DNA of 64,000 bases from Steinernema hermaphroditum (lineage: Eukaryota > Nematoda > Chromadorea > Rhabditida > Steinernematidae). The notes under the pieces were generated by a model, which was not told the origin of the DNA, did no database searches, and saw only the letters and a list, made by a program, of their open reading frames with translations. Of this stretch, positions 23,699 to 37,600 are shown piece after piece. How positions within the stretch are numbered: the first letter of the stretch is position 1; the number at the start of each line of letters is the position of its first letter. The stretch spans positions 16,182,001 to 16,246,000 of the forward strand of contig CM059625.1 in assembly GCA_030435675.1 (NCBI GenBank). Reading direction: 5' to 3'. Made by a program: the position numbers and the translations under genes.

Positions 23699-23830
23699 GG
23701 GATGCGCCCAGTCCGAAACCGGAATAAACAGATATCAGTCAGAAGGTTCAGGGTTCGAATCGAAAAGCAACTTTTTATTTTTCCTTAAACGTTTTTCTGG
23801 CACAACATTCTGAAATGAAAAAATGCTTCC
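23699..23830 (+). repeat. tRNA-derived (SINE-like) repeat, copy 3
   Basis: Begins GGGATGCGCCCAGTCCG, then ACCGGAATAAA, CAGTCAGAAGGTTCAGGG and B box GGTTCGAATCG, followed by an AACTTTTTATTTTTCC tail and ACAACATTCTGAAA, which matches the ACATAACATTCGGAAA beyond copy 1. The shared tail indicates the element is at least ~130 bp. Confidence 0.65.
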
Positions 23831-26800
23831 GTCACTGACGTAATCGATACTCACGAAATAAATGTCAAGAGCCTTTTATTTTTTTTTTGTAAATCACGTC
23901 TCTTCCACAAAAGGTCAACAGTTTGCGAAATTGGCGTTAAGAGCGCCTGCGCCCTTCACTTATGGAGTCTCGCCTCGCGGAGAAAACCATTTTTTTTTGC
24001 TCTGTGTGGAGAAGCTCTTGTTTTCACACGGTTTATCATTGATCACTCACCGATTTATCGCAATTTTTACGAGATAAGGTGGTTTCGGTCTTTGGTAGAT
24101 CGTCAGTGAATGCGACAAAAATACGAAGGTTTGCAGGAACCTGTTCCTAAGCATTTACTATTTGCTCGTGTCTGATTCCGTGTTTTGTATTTTCTGGCAT
24201 TCTTTGACTGAAAGGTGCTGATGTGTTCGTCAGAAGATGGTCTACCGTACGGCTCTCCATTTCCTCGTTGAAAAAATAACGTTTTTGTTTTCTTTCTTCC
24301 GGAACTCCATGGTTTTCCTAGTTGGAAAATATCTCTTTAGCGCTCTTTCCGGACCGTTAAAAGCCTTTGCGTAAGTTCCGCATTTTCGCGAAAGAGATGA
24401 AAGGAATTCTACCGTATCCGTGTTTGACGTTTGACTCAATTTCCTATTATGTGTGGGCAAGGTAGCATTTGGGAGGCCGCAGTCAACACAAGGTTGTTTT
24501 GTAAATTGCCCCCATCGATGGCATTTTCAAAGACGCTGATGATACGATTTCGCGATTTTCCACTTTCTCAAGAGAGCGACCGATTGCAGGCCGTGCAAAA
24601 AGTTCCGCGTTGTTTACCGTTCTCGATTTCGGTAACCTTGCCGTCGGCGCCGCCGCGTGAGATCTCTTTCGCGCGCATAGGGCGCCGATCGCATAATAAC
24701 TGATTGTCTGATGATACCCGCAATCGAGTAGCAATATCTTACTAGGCCGTTGTGGTGCGCATGTACACATACACACGCGGCGGGGTATACCAATACCGTC
24801 ATCGTTGTTCACTTCCCGTTCGCGCATCACTATCTCTTCATCGTCTCTTTTTTGGCCATCGTAAATAAAATGATAAGGATTGGCTGCATGCAGGGTGATC
24901 GATTTCTGATTGGCCGGGTTGTGCTTTTGCTTTTTGCTGTGTGTGCTATAAAGATCCAATTAGCGGCATCATCATCATGTTTTGCTGCAACTATCCGATT
25001 CATTTCCCTCAGAAGTATTTGGTCTTACAGTGATTGTCACTTTGTTACCGATTGCAACATTACTGTAATCATCATGTCGCAATGATTGAAAATAACAAGA
25101 GTTAGCGTTTGTTTGGTAACTGAACTTAGACGCTAATGTTCGATTTTTGTGATTGACAAAGTTACGGATAAGGAGAAAATTGTGTTCACCTTTTTTGAGC
25201 GAAAAAGGTTAGGGTGATTCACACCCTGCTAGCGTCACAGAAAATTCAATTACCTACACATCAGGTTCCGCTTTCTATTCTCTTCTCACGTCCTCTGTAT
25301 TTTTGCCATCACACGAGGAAGTAGATTTCGAATGTTCTCATCACTTCGTCACAAGATCCTGTCGAATATATGGGTGGCTAAGACGCAGTTAAAGCATGGT
25401 TATGGTAACGTAAGGCGGCTTTTTGAAAGAAAGATCGTGAAGGATTTATTTGAAAATTCACTTTTTTTACATCAACTGTTTCTTTTCATTCAGCTACAAT
25501 GCTGCCTTAGTTTGTAGGATTGCCATCACTGTTTCTACTTTTTATGTGCGGCAACCACCTGCTTCATTTTTTTTGAGAACGTGAACAGTTCGACCCAAAC
25601 TTTCGACTTTTCCTTTAGGGAATGTAAACGGTTTTGTATGAAGGGGCTTAAGGAGATTTGATTAGGTTCTTGATGCTACATGCCTGCCCCACTCTCTTAG
25701 TTACAGTTGTTGAGCCAATTAAACTCATCAGAATTGGGCCCGAATCGAATGCAAATTTGCAGGCCCACTTCACAGATGTTGTTAGCTGGCACAGTCATTA
25801 CGTAGATCCATAGATACGTTCCCAAAACGGCATTCGTTCGCGTGATCTGACATTGAATTAAGCAATGCTTTCTGGACATACTTCGGCTTCCCTTTCCAAA
25901 TGATGCTGGCAGTCCTCTGTCAATGTGCCTGTCTCAGTAGTCAAAGCGCTTTCCATGGCCTACGATGTTCAAGTGGCTAAATGTGAAAATGCGAATGTTC
26001 TCATTAACATTCCTACAACTGTCACTATGAGTCATCGTCTGGACATTTGAGAATTCTGTCCCATTCACACGAGCACCAAACACTACAGCCTTTTGTTTTG
26101 AGATCAAAAACAATGAGAGCTTTCCTAGAACAAAGGCGCCATGAGAAGAAAATACATTATTGTAATAGCTTCGATAATATCTAGTCGGTACAATCAGGTT
26201 GTTAGCAGGCCCGTTTTGCGTAAACTTTGCCCGTTGTTTTCACGAATTGGGAATACCCAGTTATTAGTGGGTGGATTTGCAGTCCACTTAATTGGGACCT
26301 GCAGATATTCATTATATGACGCGTAGTGATCAGTGTTTTTCGCCTCCTCACTGTTCTAAGATCGTACGTGTTAAAGTAAGACTTCTTTCATTTGACGTTT
26401 ATGTCTAGAAATACTGAATTAAGAAACCTCACTGATGCGTGCTTCCTTTTCTGAATGTCGCAAAGTAATGTTATTAACAGATATGCATGTTTTTCTGCGT
26501 CATATGCATTCATTCAATCTAACGAAGTATGTAAAGCATGGCTTCCATAGGAATATACGCATTATCACAACATTCATAATCATCCCTAATCCCACAATTT
26601 TGAGCTTCATACCTGCGCAAGATGTTGCCTTTTTTGTTGGCGCCCCCTTTGGAGAAACGCAATATATTTTGATTGTCCGGGAACGGTGCAAGTTTGCGGA
26701 ACTGGTTTCACCGCTATCCAGCGTCTTATGCTCACGCTCTCGCACCTTATGCGAGAGGCGAAGGAATTTCGAACAGATCCCCACTTTTTCTGCTCTCGCA

Positions 26801-27363
26801 CATCCTTATCTCCTCGAAAATAAACGTTCGCGTCTTCTTCTTCCTCCTCTTTTGTTTGTTTCCACAGTGTTACATGTTCCAGCCGAGGAGGAGACCTTTT
26901 TTTCCCGACCGAATCGCGATCATCATCGCCGTCATATTCACACGCCGCCGACGTTCCCAGTTGATCCATCTTCAAACGCTTCCCGTCTTAGCTAGTCATC
27001 TTCTCAAAGGTGAGTGTTCTATCCCCACATTTACCCATCCCTCGCGAGAAAAAAAACGTTTGTCACGTCGCTGCCAAATTGGGTTCAATCAAATAGTCAA
27101 TTGACGGACAGCTTATGTATGTTATGATAGGAATTCACGGAAAGGCGCCAATAATTTGGGCACAAAAACGAAAACTTGTTTACTGCAGCGAAGACCTCAA
27201 GAACTCTTGCCTTTTCGCGGAGGTTACGCCCGAGGCGCTTGACGTCGGCGCACGTCAATTTTCCGGCTGAACTTTGGCGCCATGTCCGCAATCAGCAGCT
27301 CCTCCAACTCAATTGTCTTGTTGCTATTCTAGGAAGAGAGCACAGAATAGAAAATACATCAAG
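23831..27363. other. No firm gene; possible 5' non-coding exon ending at 27007
   Basis: Several medium ORFs occur (for example at 26435-26995) but none has coding character. A strong donor, AAAG/GTGAGTG, at 27007-27008 and an acceptor TTGCTATTCTAG ending at 27330 could remove an intron in the 5' UTR of the gene starting at 27364. The acceptor could also take a spliced leader. Confidence 0.35.
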
Positions 27364-28445
27364 ATGATAAGCTGCACGGCGTTCCGAAAAACATCGTACG
27401 AACCGCAGTCTCCACTCCCGCCTCCACGACCGCCAAAACCAGAAAGATTACAGTATAAATACAGGTACAAATAGTTCCTCGTGCTACAGCTCTGCAACAC
27501 AATCATGGTTTTTAGCAGTGTTCCTCCACCGCTGCACCCAAGAAAGCTTGAAAGAGTTGTCGAAGTGGCCGTAACACCACCATCGGCTCCCAATAAATGG
27601 AAGCCGACTCCATTTCCCAGATTTTCTCTTTTAAAAGTAGGGTCAATGGCATTTCGCAATTATGTATCTCTTTAGAAATTTGAAACTCACAAAGCACCCG
27701 AACACAAAGCGGAGCCTATTGCACTTCACAAACCTATCGGGGTTGCCTACAGATTTCCGATGACCGCTATGGCAGTGAACATCGATGCATCACCCTCATC
27801 AATAGCTCTCAGAACATCACCTGGATCCAAAGATTCCGGCCTCACGCACAGTGGTAGCAGTGGCACCACGGAAAAATCGTCGTTTGACGACGATTTCGTC
27901 AGAAGGATCAAGAGATGGGATAGTAGAAGCAGCAGAAGTGACACCAGGTTTGTAAAGCTAACGCTGACCGACAAAAGAAAAATGATCTTGATTGGTCATT
28001 AGTCTAGCGAAAAGGGACCGAATTGGTGCTTTATGCATGAGGATGCCTATTGGACAGCATTGAAGAGTTCTATATCTGACGTTATTTTAGAACAGACAAG
28101 AACACATCATTCGAAAACCCTTCGACTTCGAAGCCGTTCGAAGAATGCACCATCGACAACGACTTCTTCGACACGCAAGGTCTCGACGCCGAACTCATGA
28201 AGATCGAGCGAGAGCGTCTCAAATCACTCCAGGAAGAAGACGAGGACAGCATATCTCTTTCGAACTTCACTTCTATTACGAACCAACATGTCCCATCAGA
28301 CGCCGGTGACCCTGTAGATCTTTCCTCCCCCTTGGCCCACTTCAACGCCAACGCAAAACTAGTCTCTCCCATGGAGAAGAACATGCGCGTCCTCCAATGG
28401 ATTCATGGATGCCGAAAAGCACAACAAACTTCTAGTTCCCAATGA
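27364..28445 (+). CDS. Four-exon gene, proline/serine-rich protein of unknown function
   Basis: Exons 27364-27464, 27516-27636, 27676-27947 and 28091-28445 join in phase with GT-AG introns of 51, 39 and 143 bp, giving 282 residues. The N-terminus is Pro-rich (SPLPPPRPPKPERLQYKYR), followed by a basic segment, a Ser/Thr-rich region (SGLTHSGSSGTTEKSS), a charged stretch (DDDFVRRIKRWDSRSSRS) and an acidic helix (MKIERERLKSLQEEDEDS). The PxxP motifs suggest SH3 binding, but I recognise no family. The first ATG follows a good acceptor at 27330, so the 5' UTR may be trans-spliced. AATAAA is at 28479-28484. The gene is tail-to-tail with the klp-12 gene. Confidence 0.75.
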
Positions 28446-28466
28446 GATTCATTACCCAATTTTTGC

Positions 28467-28484
28467 TTTATTCTTGTCAATAAA
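28467..28484. terminator. Overlapping convergent polyadenylation signals
   Basis: AATAAA on the plus strand (28479-28484) serves the 27364-28445 gene. AATAAA on the minus strand (28467-28472) lies 159 nt past the klp-12 stop. The two 3' ends therefore overlap tail-to-tail by a few tens of bases. Confidence 0.75.
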
Positions 28485-28630
28485 CGTGTTGTCGTGTGGT
28501 CTAAAACCAAGACATATCAATCGTCGATCACAGTCAGTTGCAGTGGAAAAGGATGTGAACAAAGTGAACTGATAGGAAGAGAGAAGTGGAAAAATACTGC
28601 TAGAGTTGAGTTGCTTCAAGTCTAGGAGGG

Positions 28631-31600
28631 TTATTCGTTCTTTAGCTTGTAGAGTTCGACATCGCCATTGCTGTGACCGGTGCAGAGGCTCACTGGATAG
28701 TCGGGAGAGGGTTCGGTGCCCAGGCACATGGCTTCCGTGTTCACGCTCATCTGAAAAACGAAAATGTTGAAACGTACACATTTTCAACCCCTGGAATTTT
28801 GGTTATATTTGGTGCCCCTGTGACCAAGGCACGTCAGTATTCGTTTCAGTGGCACAATTGCTTTTCTCGTCGATGATTACCTGTATTCATTATCAAAACA
28901 TACAGAGAGATGAGTCACAGTTGTTTTTCATTCGCTCTTTTGTCTTTGAGCACGAAGATAATAATGAATTCTTCGGAGAAAACTGTTTTAAAATTCTGAC
29001 AGTAGGTAGAAGAACACTATTTTTCTCCATGCCATCGACGAATACAATTCCTAATATAGCTTAAGGAAGAATGGGACATAGGACACGGAGATATTTCCAG
29101 TTTGATCTTTCTTCCCTGAGAAAGTTAGATTGCCAAAAAGAAATTTTGTATGCTAAACCTTTGCGAGATTGTTTTGGTCTGCAAGAACACCTTGTCCGTG
29201 CTTTTTCCAAGTTGTTCCTTTGCGTCACACACTGGTTTTTGTGAAATCGCGCGCAAAGCACAATTAATACCTCCAATTCACAATCTAATGCCTGCCAAAA
29301 ATAGATGTGTGATTGGAAGCACGTCACTGGGCAGTCATTTTTTTAGTCACCATTAGATACTTTGATACACGTCATACTTTGCGTGAAAGATGTCTTTGGC
29401 AGAGGAAAAAAAACACATTTGGGTTGTTAGTATGAACCGCTTTTATCATGCTCACCTTTGATAGAAGTTGGTGCTTGTAACCGCTGATATCCCAGAAGCA
29501 CATGACCTTCTTGTCCAGCGAAATCAGTAGATCCTCGTTGGTAACCGGCGATCGGAACAGGTTCAGTGCAATCACAGGCGACGCATGTGACGTGCTCACA
29601 TAATCACGTTCCATGTCCCTCACATTGTACTTTGCAACCGACTGAAATGACCATTATTTAGTGCTGAGTTCGATGATCGCCAACAAGACTGTCACGCCCA
29701 CGTATGGAAAACAAATTCGCTTACTTTGTCATGGGAAGCAACGAAGAATGAGTCCCGATAGGGCACGACGGCCGAAATAACGTCATGCGAGAGGACGCTT
29801 TCGCCGAGTGGCTCGAAATCACTGCCGTTGACAATGTCGTATGGCACATCAAACACTTTCACGGCGTGATCCCTGGAGCCGGAGAAGAGGCGAACACCGA
29901 ATTGATCTGGACGCATCGACGCTGTCAGGCAAGTTATCTCCGATCTACAATATCATAAAGTTCCTGCGACATAGAGGTAAAACTTACGATGCGGTTTTAG
30001 TGCCATTAACACAGCGACCAGTGATGTTTTCGGACAGTCGTCGGAGGTCCCAAATGCGGATATCTCTTTCGAACGAGGTGAAAAGGAGACTTCCGCTCGG
30101 ATCAATGGAAGCAGCCGCGATCTTCGACTCAGAAGCGGGCATAAGGTTGCTTCTGGACTGGCCGTTGTTGAACTCTGCTGAAAGCGTGTGACATGAGTAC
30201 TTTTCAACGCCGGTGCGAATATTTTATTTCGATAGCGCAAAAAAAACGAACCGTGGTCGACAATTCCGCTGGATCTTAAAGTGGTCACGCATTGTGATGA
30301 CCTCAAATCCCAGAGATGCGCCATGTAGGAGCTTGTCGTTAGAACGAGGTTCGAGTTTGGCACAAATCGGGCTGTGGTAACGGCGTTAATATGATGTCCA
30401 AGTTGGCTGATTTCACATTGCTTTTCCAGGTCGAAGATCCTAGCAGTTCGATCTTAAATGAGCGTGGTTAAACGACGATCTATATGACTAACTACGATCT
30501 CTGAGGGACTATCCCCATGATACCTCATTTTAATTCTTACCTTTCGAGCCTGTCAGCAGCATTCCATTGTTAAGCTGTGTCGACAGAAGTGACTTAGCAT
30601 GAGCTTTAATTGTGAAAATCCGTGTGACCAACTTTGACTCCACGTTGATTCCACTGTTTGTGGTCACAAAACCACCTCTGGAAGCCATAGATTACAGTAC
30701 AGCTTATGACTGGTTTCTGTTAGAAGCAAAGCCAGGGCATGCGGGGTGATAAGCAGGGCTGGTGCTAGGTGCAGTGCAGGGTCAAGGAGTCAGCATTACC
30801 TAACGCTAGAGGACCTTTGCAGACCGTTACCGCTCACTTTTCGTCTGGGACTACCGTTCGGACTCGACGACGACCCGTTCACCCCTCCAGAGAAGGTGCG
30901 TCGCGTGGAAGAGAGCCTTGCGAACACCGACGATCGGGCACTAAAAGCGACGACGAGATGCAACACCGTTACAGAATAGGTTTACAGGTTAGCCGCGTGT
31001 TAGTGGGCGCACAAGCACACCGATACCGATCAGCGTCGCTGAACCTACCTTTTCGGCGAGCCGGATTCCACGCTAGCCGTTCCATCTTGAGACGAGAGTG
31101 ATTGCGACTGAACGGCGCTATCTAAAAGCCATTATGAGGACGATATACTTCGATGGAAGGAATTAGTTTAGAAACGTTAGTGCTTAAATTAACACAAGAC
31201 ACACAATATTAGACAAAAGCGGTGTACACTGCCAGCTCGACACAAAGCAGTTTGAAAATCTCGGGACATGGTAGGTAAGAGAAAGATCGAAAACTTATTA
31301 CTTGCTGTCTACCATTCATAATACATGTTCTATGATGTCCCATACATGGTGATTCCAACTAGCCAATAATGGTTTCGATCAAACCAAGGCGCCTTCTTTG
31401 GCTTGCCTATGATATGTCTTCAAATCACATCACCCCCACATTTCGCAACGAGCACAGACAATGACGTAAACCCGCAAGTCACTCTACTAAAAATAGCTGC
31501 ACCGCCATGAGAATGCTTAAATGTGATAGTCTCATGGGTACGATTACACTCCGTGATGCAACCATAAGTCAAAATTTCACTTTTTGGAAGTCACTCTAAA

Positions 31601-34600
31601 CAGACAAGTCGCCGATCCCCTAAAATAACCCTGCGAAGCCATGTGTCCCCATGTTTATGCATGCTTATATTGCAGACCTCTCGTGTAAGAGAGCTGATAT
31701 TAATTAGTATGTTTACATAAAAAAGGCTAGCAGCCTACGCTCCAATTACATATACTGATGGAATGTATAATTATGGTCAGCTCTCCTATGTGGGACACTG
31801 TAGCATAAACGAGATGGTGTTGTTTTAGGGTGTCATTTGGAATAATCCTTGATGCATATGGGTTACTGTAGTCTGGGAGCCGGCATTTGATAAGAATGCC
31901 ACGCGTGTGTAAGGAATTTGCAAAACGCAACGTGCCCTTTCCGCCAAAGAATAATTTCCACAAAATCAAATGTGTTTTGTAGTAACTGTTTGCTTAAAAT
32001 GCCCTTTTTGATGAATGAATACATTGCCTCATTTGATGCCTCTGCAGCTTAGTTCTATGCAATAGCTATTGTAATATATAATTAATAGTTGAGGCGCGTA
32101 GAATCCCTGTCTATGCTTCCTATGCCCGTTGTTGCAATCGGTCAGGATCCACACTGGCAAGCACAGTTTCCCCACAACCAAAGCAAATGAACAAACCGTC
32201 AAAACTCAGCAACGAGCTCGTTGAGGTGGTTAGTCGATGCGGGAACAGCAAATGAGCAGACGAGGTGTTCCGTTGGCGCACCTTCCTCTCCCCAACTGAA
32301 ATAGACAACGACGTTCGGTGAGTAAAGCGAGAGTGTTAAACAACCACAAAGTGGAGAACGTAGCAAAATTAAACCAAATCACTTCAAGCTGTTAGCCGAC
32401 ACTTAGCACAGATCTTACCTGATGATAGTGGCCTGTCGATGGACAACGTCGAAGCTTCCATGATTACAGTTGCCGTTTCGTCGCTATCGTCAACCAATGT
32501 CAATAGACCCTCTTGGATCCTGGCGGATTCTTCCACTTCTCTGAGTCGTTGTTGACTGTTCTAAACAGCACATGTAAGTGACAATTTTGTGCATCGGACG
32601 CACCTTCAAGTCGGCTTCCACCTTGCGAGCTATAACTCCTCTGTCGATGGCGTAGGTGAGCAGTTGCTGAAGAAGGAACTTTGCTTCGCTAAGGTTGGCT
32701 CCATCCAAAAGTGGGGCAAAGTCTCCATTCATGCAGATGATTTTGGATCCTTCTGTCTAAAGCACATTTTCGTTTAATACCAAGCTTTGTCGACACTTTT
32801 TGCTGCAATTGACATTTCAAAATCAATTTATCCCTGTTCGATGGGAATTTATTTCTCCTTGCATCGTTTTTTAGATTCATTTTTATGTGTCAGCTGTTTT
32901 CTACGTGCAAATTTCAATTTCGTTAGCGCCCGTTGCCAATAACGTTCCTTTGACAAATTGTCGTATCCCAGGCGGCCAAGTACTCATCCACAAATCAAAG
33001 AGCGGAATCCTTTCATTATTTTGGTGGCTGTGCAGCGGACCTTGCAATAAGCCCAATCCTCATTTTCGTTCATATTATGATGCATCTATTAGAAGTATAG
33101 GTAGTTAAAGAGGTTACTCATACTTCCCCGCGAATTTACGAGTAGTTTGCAACTGCTGGGGTGCAACCTAAAAGGCTTAACCCCCGAATGTGTTCATCAG
33201 CTGGTTAATGAAAGGCGAACATGCAGCCCTAAGTCGGTAAGTAGGTAGATTAAAGTACAATTTCCAATCTATTATTTGTGGCTTTGTAGCCATGTGGATT
33301 AGCTGCTTCAAAAGTACATTTGCGTTTCACGTTCGGAGTGCTCGCTGCAAGAAATATACGGTATTGAAGAACTGCTTTGGTTCTGGGCAGACAACAAGCC
33401 TCTGAATGACCAAAATGTGTAATATAGATAAAAAACGTTCCAAACTTCCATGTACGAACCCATCAGGTTGCTAGATTAGCCTATAAAGTCGAAGATCATA
33501 CACGTTCAGAATATATGGAGTTCATCATCAAAGCGTTGCTACGCTGAGTTATCGCAGTCCGAGATTTCTTTGCGAGGTTGACAAAAAAATGCTAATCTTT
33601 GACTTGTGGATGTTGTTTTCTTGCCAATTTCTCGCAATAGCCAGCTGCAAAAGAACAACGGCGCTTTGCACGTCGCTGAATACTATTCATATTGTGGTCA
33701 AACAAATCCCATTCCTGCGAACAACACTTAGATTATGCTATTCATTTAAAATTTCGATTGCCTTGTTTACATGATTTCCAATTCGCACCCCCGCGCGTGT
33801 CAAATGGCGAGGCTGGCAATTTCAACCTAAATGTTACGTTTTCGTGAGAGTACGGTAGCGCTCCTCGTCTCGTAGATTGGATCGTTTAATTCTTGACCTC
33901 TTAGCGTACGTCCTCCGAGAACGATGGCTGTTCGTGGACGAGGAAGGGCATTCAGGCGGAGGGCAAATTTCAAATCCCTCGAGTCGGTGGGCCGACCAAT
34001 TTCACTTTTGAGGAAATCAAAAGTTTGATTGCGAATTTACGTGTCATCCATCAAGGGCGGTAAACATTAAAAGAAGGACACTTCGCGTCAATTTACGGCG
34101 GGGAAAAACTGATATCTGTTTGGAATAGATGTGTGTATGCAAACCATGTTTTGATAAATCCCAATGTTCCAAACATCACAATCTTGTAAATAATTCACAA
34201 GGACTTATTGAACATCTGCTCTCGTTACTCATAATACTACAATCGTGAGCAACGAGGAAATACTTGTCAGTTGATTTATAGCCGTATGTAATAAATGTCC
34301 ACTGTGCAAAGGAAAGAAAAAATCTGGAAAAATTTTCATCCATTTCGTATTTTGTGTTCGGAACTGATCGCACCCCCACGCTAATCTCTCGTGGGAAAAG
34401 TGGCAAACTGGATGTTCTCAAAATGACGTTTTCTCTGCTCGGAATTCAGCGCTTAAATGACTCCCTCACATCATCTGGTCAAATTGTCCCATCTGCCCTT
34501 CTATCATCGTCAGGGCGTTGTTGAAATTTGCACGAAAGCTCTGCTGTTTCCACAATAATTTGAAGATGGCCTTTTTGTTGTCCCTATACAGGGAGCGGTC

Positions 34601-37600
34601 GGATACCAGACAAAATAGGTACCAGGAGGTAACCCGAACACATCTGAACTGCAATGAGCAACACAAACAGTTTAGATGCGACCGCTCCACTAGCACTGTG
34701 CTCTTGGGGATACTGTAGCATTCATTCGCAGTTTTTGAGTATTTTGAGTTTGAGTTTTAGCCTCTGCTTGAGGATCAATCTTGCCATCCGAAAGGTTATG
34801 GTGCCTCCATCCGAAAGGCGCGAATACCGGTGGTTGACTGCGGGTTTCTTATCGCCTCAAGGGGCCTTGCGCACCACAAAAAAAGACTCAAAATAGCGAG
34901 CAGCCATGTTTGCAAAATTGCAGTACACAAAAAAAGGACATCGCAAAATGCCCCTTGAGGCGATAAGAAACCCGCAGTCAACCACCGGTAAATACGGTTT
35001 GCCAAGGTATGTTAACTGTATTCAAAGGGCTGTATGCGATGAAAAAAACTGATGTCATAACCTGTCCATCCTGTTGAAAATCAAAGCTCATATCATCAAC
35101 CAAAATCGCCCTTTCATCCCCATTGGGGAACCGATTTTCGGTGATGCCCTTTATATGCTTCTCGAAAACTGAATCTGATTACGCCTTCACATGATTTCCG
35201 TTAATTCTTCGATTCAAGGATTAAGTACATGCATGTAATCAGTAGTTCATAGCAAAACTAATTACGGTACACAATCTTCACTAACTCTTCCATTCGATGC
35301 GCACAAGTGTTCCAGAGCTTTGTTAACGCCAATACGGTACTTCTGTGCCCAAAGACTAATCAAAATTTTTAACTGATGACAACAGGAGCATTGCTGTTAA
35401 ATTAAGGCATCGTGTTGAAACAACGTCATCTACATCGCTCATAGACCTTTTTGTCCCAGTCGCGAAGAAATTGACGCAGAGTTTTGTAAAAATGTTATCC
35501 GAACTAGCTTTCTGCTTGACGGTCTCCGACGAATGACGTGAGAGGGATAAATGTGTCTGGGGCAATTTATGGAGTAGCGTGATAATCGCTCCTTAACATG
35601 AACAGGGATCGTATTGTACAACCTGACGTGACAAGGACAAATTTCATTTAAAACATGGCACTTTTTGGAAGTCATCAACGCTTAAGGTGAATGCTAATGT
35701 GAATGTGATGTAAGAGTCGGTCGTCAATTCCCTGGGACCCGCGAAAATAGATCAATCTGGTCGAGTGTCCTTTGTGTAGGAGGACTACGTGAGGGCGCAT
35801 ATTTTGCGGGACCTATTGAACTTTTTCGAGGAAGAGAAATGATATATGCGTACGCATGTTTACTGCATGTTCGTCGGACTACACGGATATGTTATGGTGA
35901 TATATGGATTCGTGAAATATGGAGGAATTGCTGGCAAAACTGCGATATTCGGGAGCCGTATAATTAATGCCGCATGCCGACGTGGGCCAGAGATAGAGTG
36001 CTTGTGTGTTTGTGATCGTTGCTGCCCACCTCCGCCACCAACCGACAGCTATCTCGCACAATTAAACAACTGTCAAGTGACCAACTTCCTGGGTGTTTTT
36101 CAGTTCTCTCCAACACAATATACTACGTGCCTTCCTCTCTTCCCTCTGGTCCCCTACCTACTTTAAAATTTAAAGATGTTCATTAAGCATTCAGCAATAA
36201 CTAGGCATTTATGTAGGCAAAATATCGCAAAGGCCTTATTATAGTACATGGAGCCCCCTACTTTTGGAACCCTAGATTTTTGCTGACTTGTGTTTACAGG
36301 CCCCCTTTACTCTATGATACATACGAAAGTATCCCTAAATTCCCACAGCATCGGAATCCTATAGCAACTATTATTGACGACGTGTCATCCCTCGTCATTA
36401 GCTCATGCGGCGAGTCATGTGCAGCAGACACAAACGCCGTCTTACGCATGGCTGAACATCAATCAGATCGAGCAAAGAGACGCTTGTCATCGTGTATTGC
36501 CCTCACATCGTCGTATTAAAGACCATTGAAAATCGCACTAGGGATTCGGTCACATCGCGCTTTGTAGCAGAAGCACGCCGATTGTGCACTTTTGTGCCGA
36601 ATTTTTAATGAGGTGAGAGACGGTCTTTTGCATGCTGCTAGATAAACATGACCACATAAATTACTTATTGATTCTGAGCCAAAAGAGCTGAGGAGATTGC
36701 GAAAAATGCGCGAAAACAGAAAGTCGCGTTCACTTAGTCGCTCGACTTTTAAGTCAACAATTCAATATGTGCTTTCGTTCCTAGGGAATGTTGGGAAGGC
36801 TATGAAAATTTTGCTGGTTCCATGTACCTTACTGATCGATAGAAAGAGGAAATGTACGTCAGGCAATCATGATGCAAATCAAGAGACGATTAGCCAGTGC
36901 TAGAGATGTACTGATGTACCAAAAAGGACTGTGTAAGGGTGCCTGTTGTCTGGCTTAGCTCTTGGAAACCATCCAGAAATAGCTGTGTTGATGGCCAATT
37001 CAATGTTAAACTGTGCTTTCCAAACATCATGAGCTTCCAAGATAAAAACAGAGACATTAAAGATTTCGATTACATGGTACTTTTAGTATGTTTTGAGCAG
37101 AAAACATATCCCTTCATGTCTTTTCGCTTCTTTCCTGAACATCAAAGACATTGTTTTGTTCGTTAGTCTTTTTCGGGTGATGAATGATGTTGTGTCTCGT
37201 TGAACCGCCACTCTACCTCCTGAACATGTTCATAAAGTTGCGATCAGCAAGCAAACATTCGTGCACTGGATCTTTTTTCCGCCTCCCCATTCTCCCTCAT
37301 CCACCCTCAAGTCGTTCGGCGAACAACAGACGCCGGCATCGTCTGATGACTGCATGCAAATTTAAGCAGACCGAAAAACAATAACATAAACCAGTAGTGC
37401 CTCTTCGTGCTGTGCTTGCTTCCCCCTGCTCGCTTTCGACAGCCGAAGACGCTAACCCGTCACGAAGCCATCTTAGGCAGGGCCGGTTGGCGCAGCTTTG
37501 GAGCAAAACGCGCAGGAGGCGTTACGGCTCCGCCTTCGTTTACTTTTCCTCCCCAATAACTCAACCCTTCAAAACTGACCACCCTGAAATTCAAACGAAA

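Noticed and set aside
24750..25085. Hydrophobic 111-residue plus-strand ORF
   Set aside because: Hydrophobic character comes from T-rich DNA; no conserved pattern or splice sites.
26435..26995. 186-residue plus-strand ORF
   Set aside because: Low-complexity composition in several overlapping frames on both strands and no family match; more likely 5' non-coding sequence.
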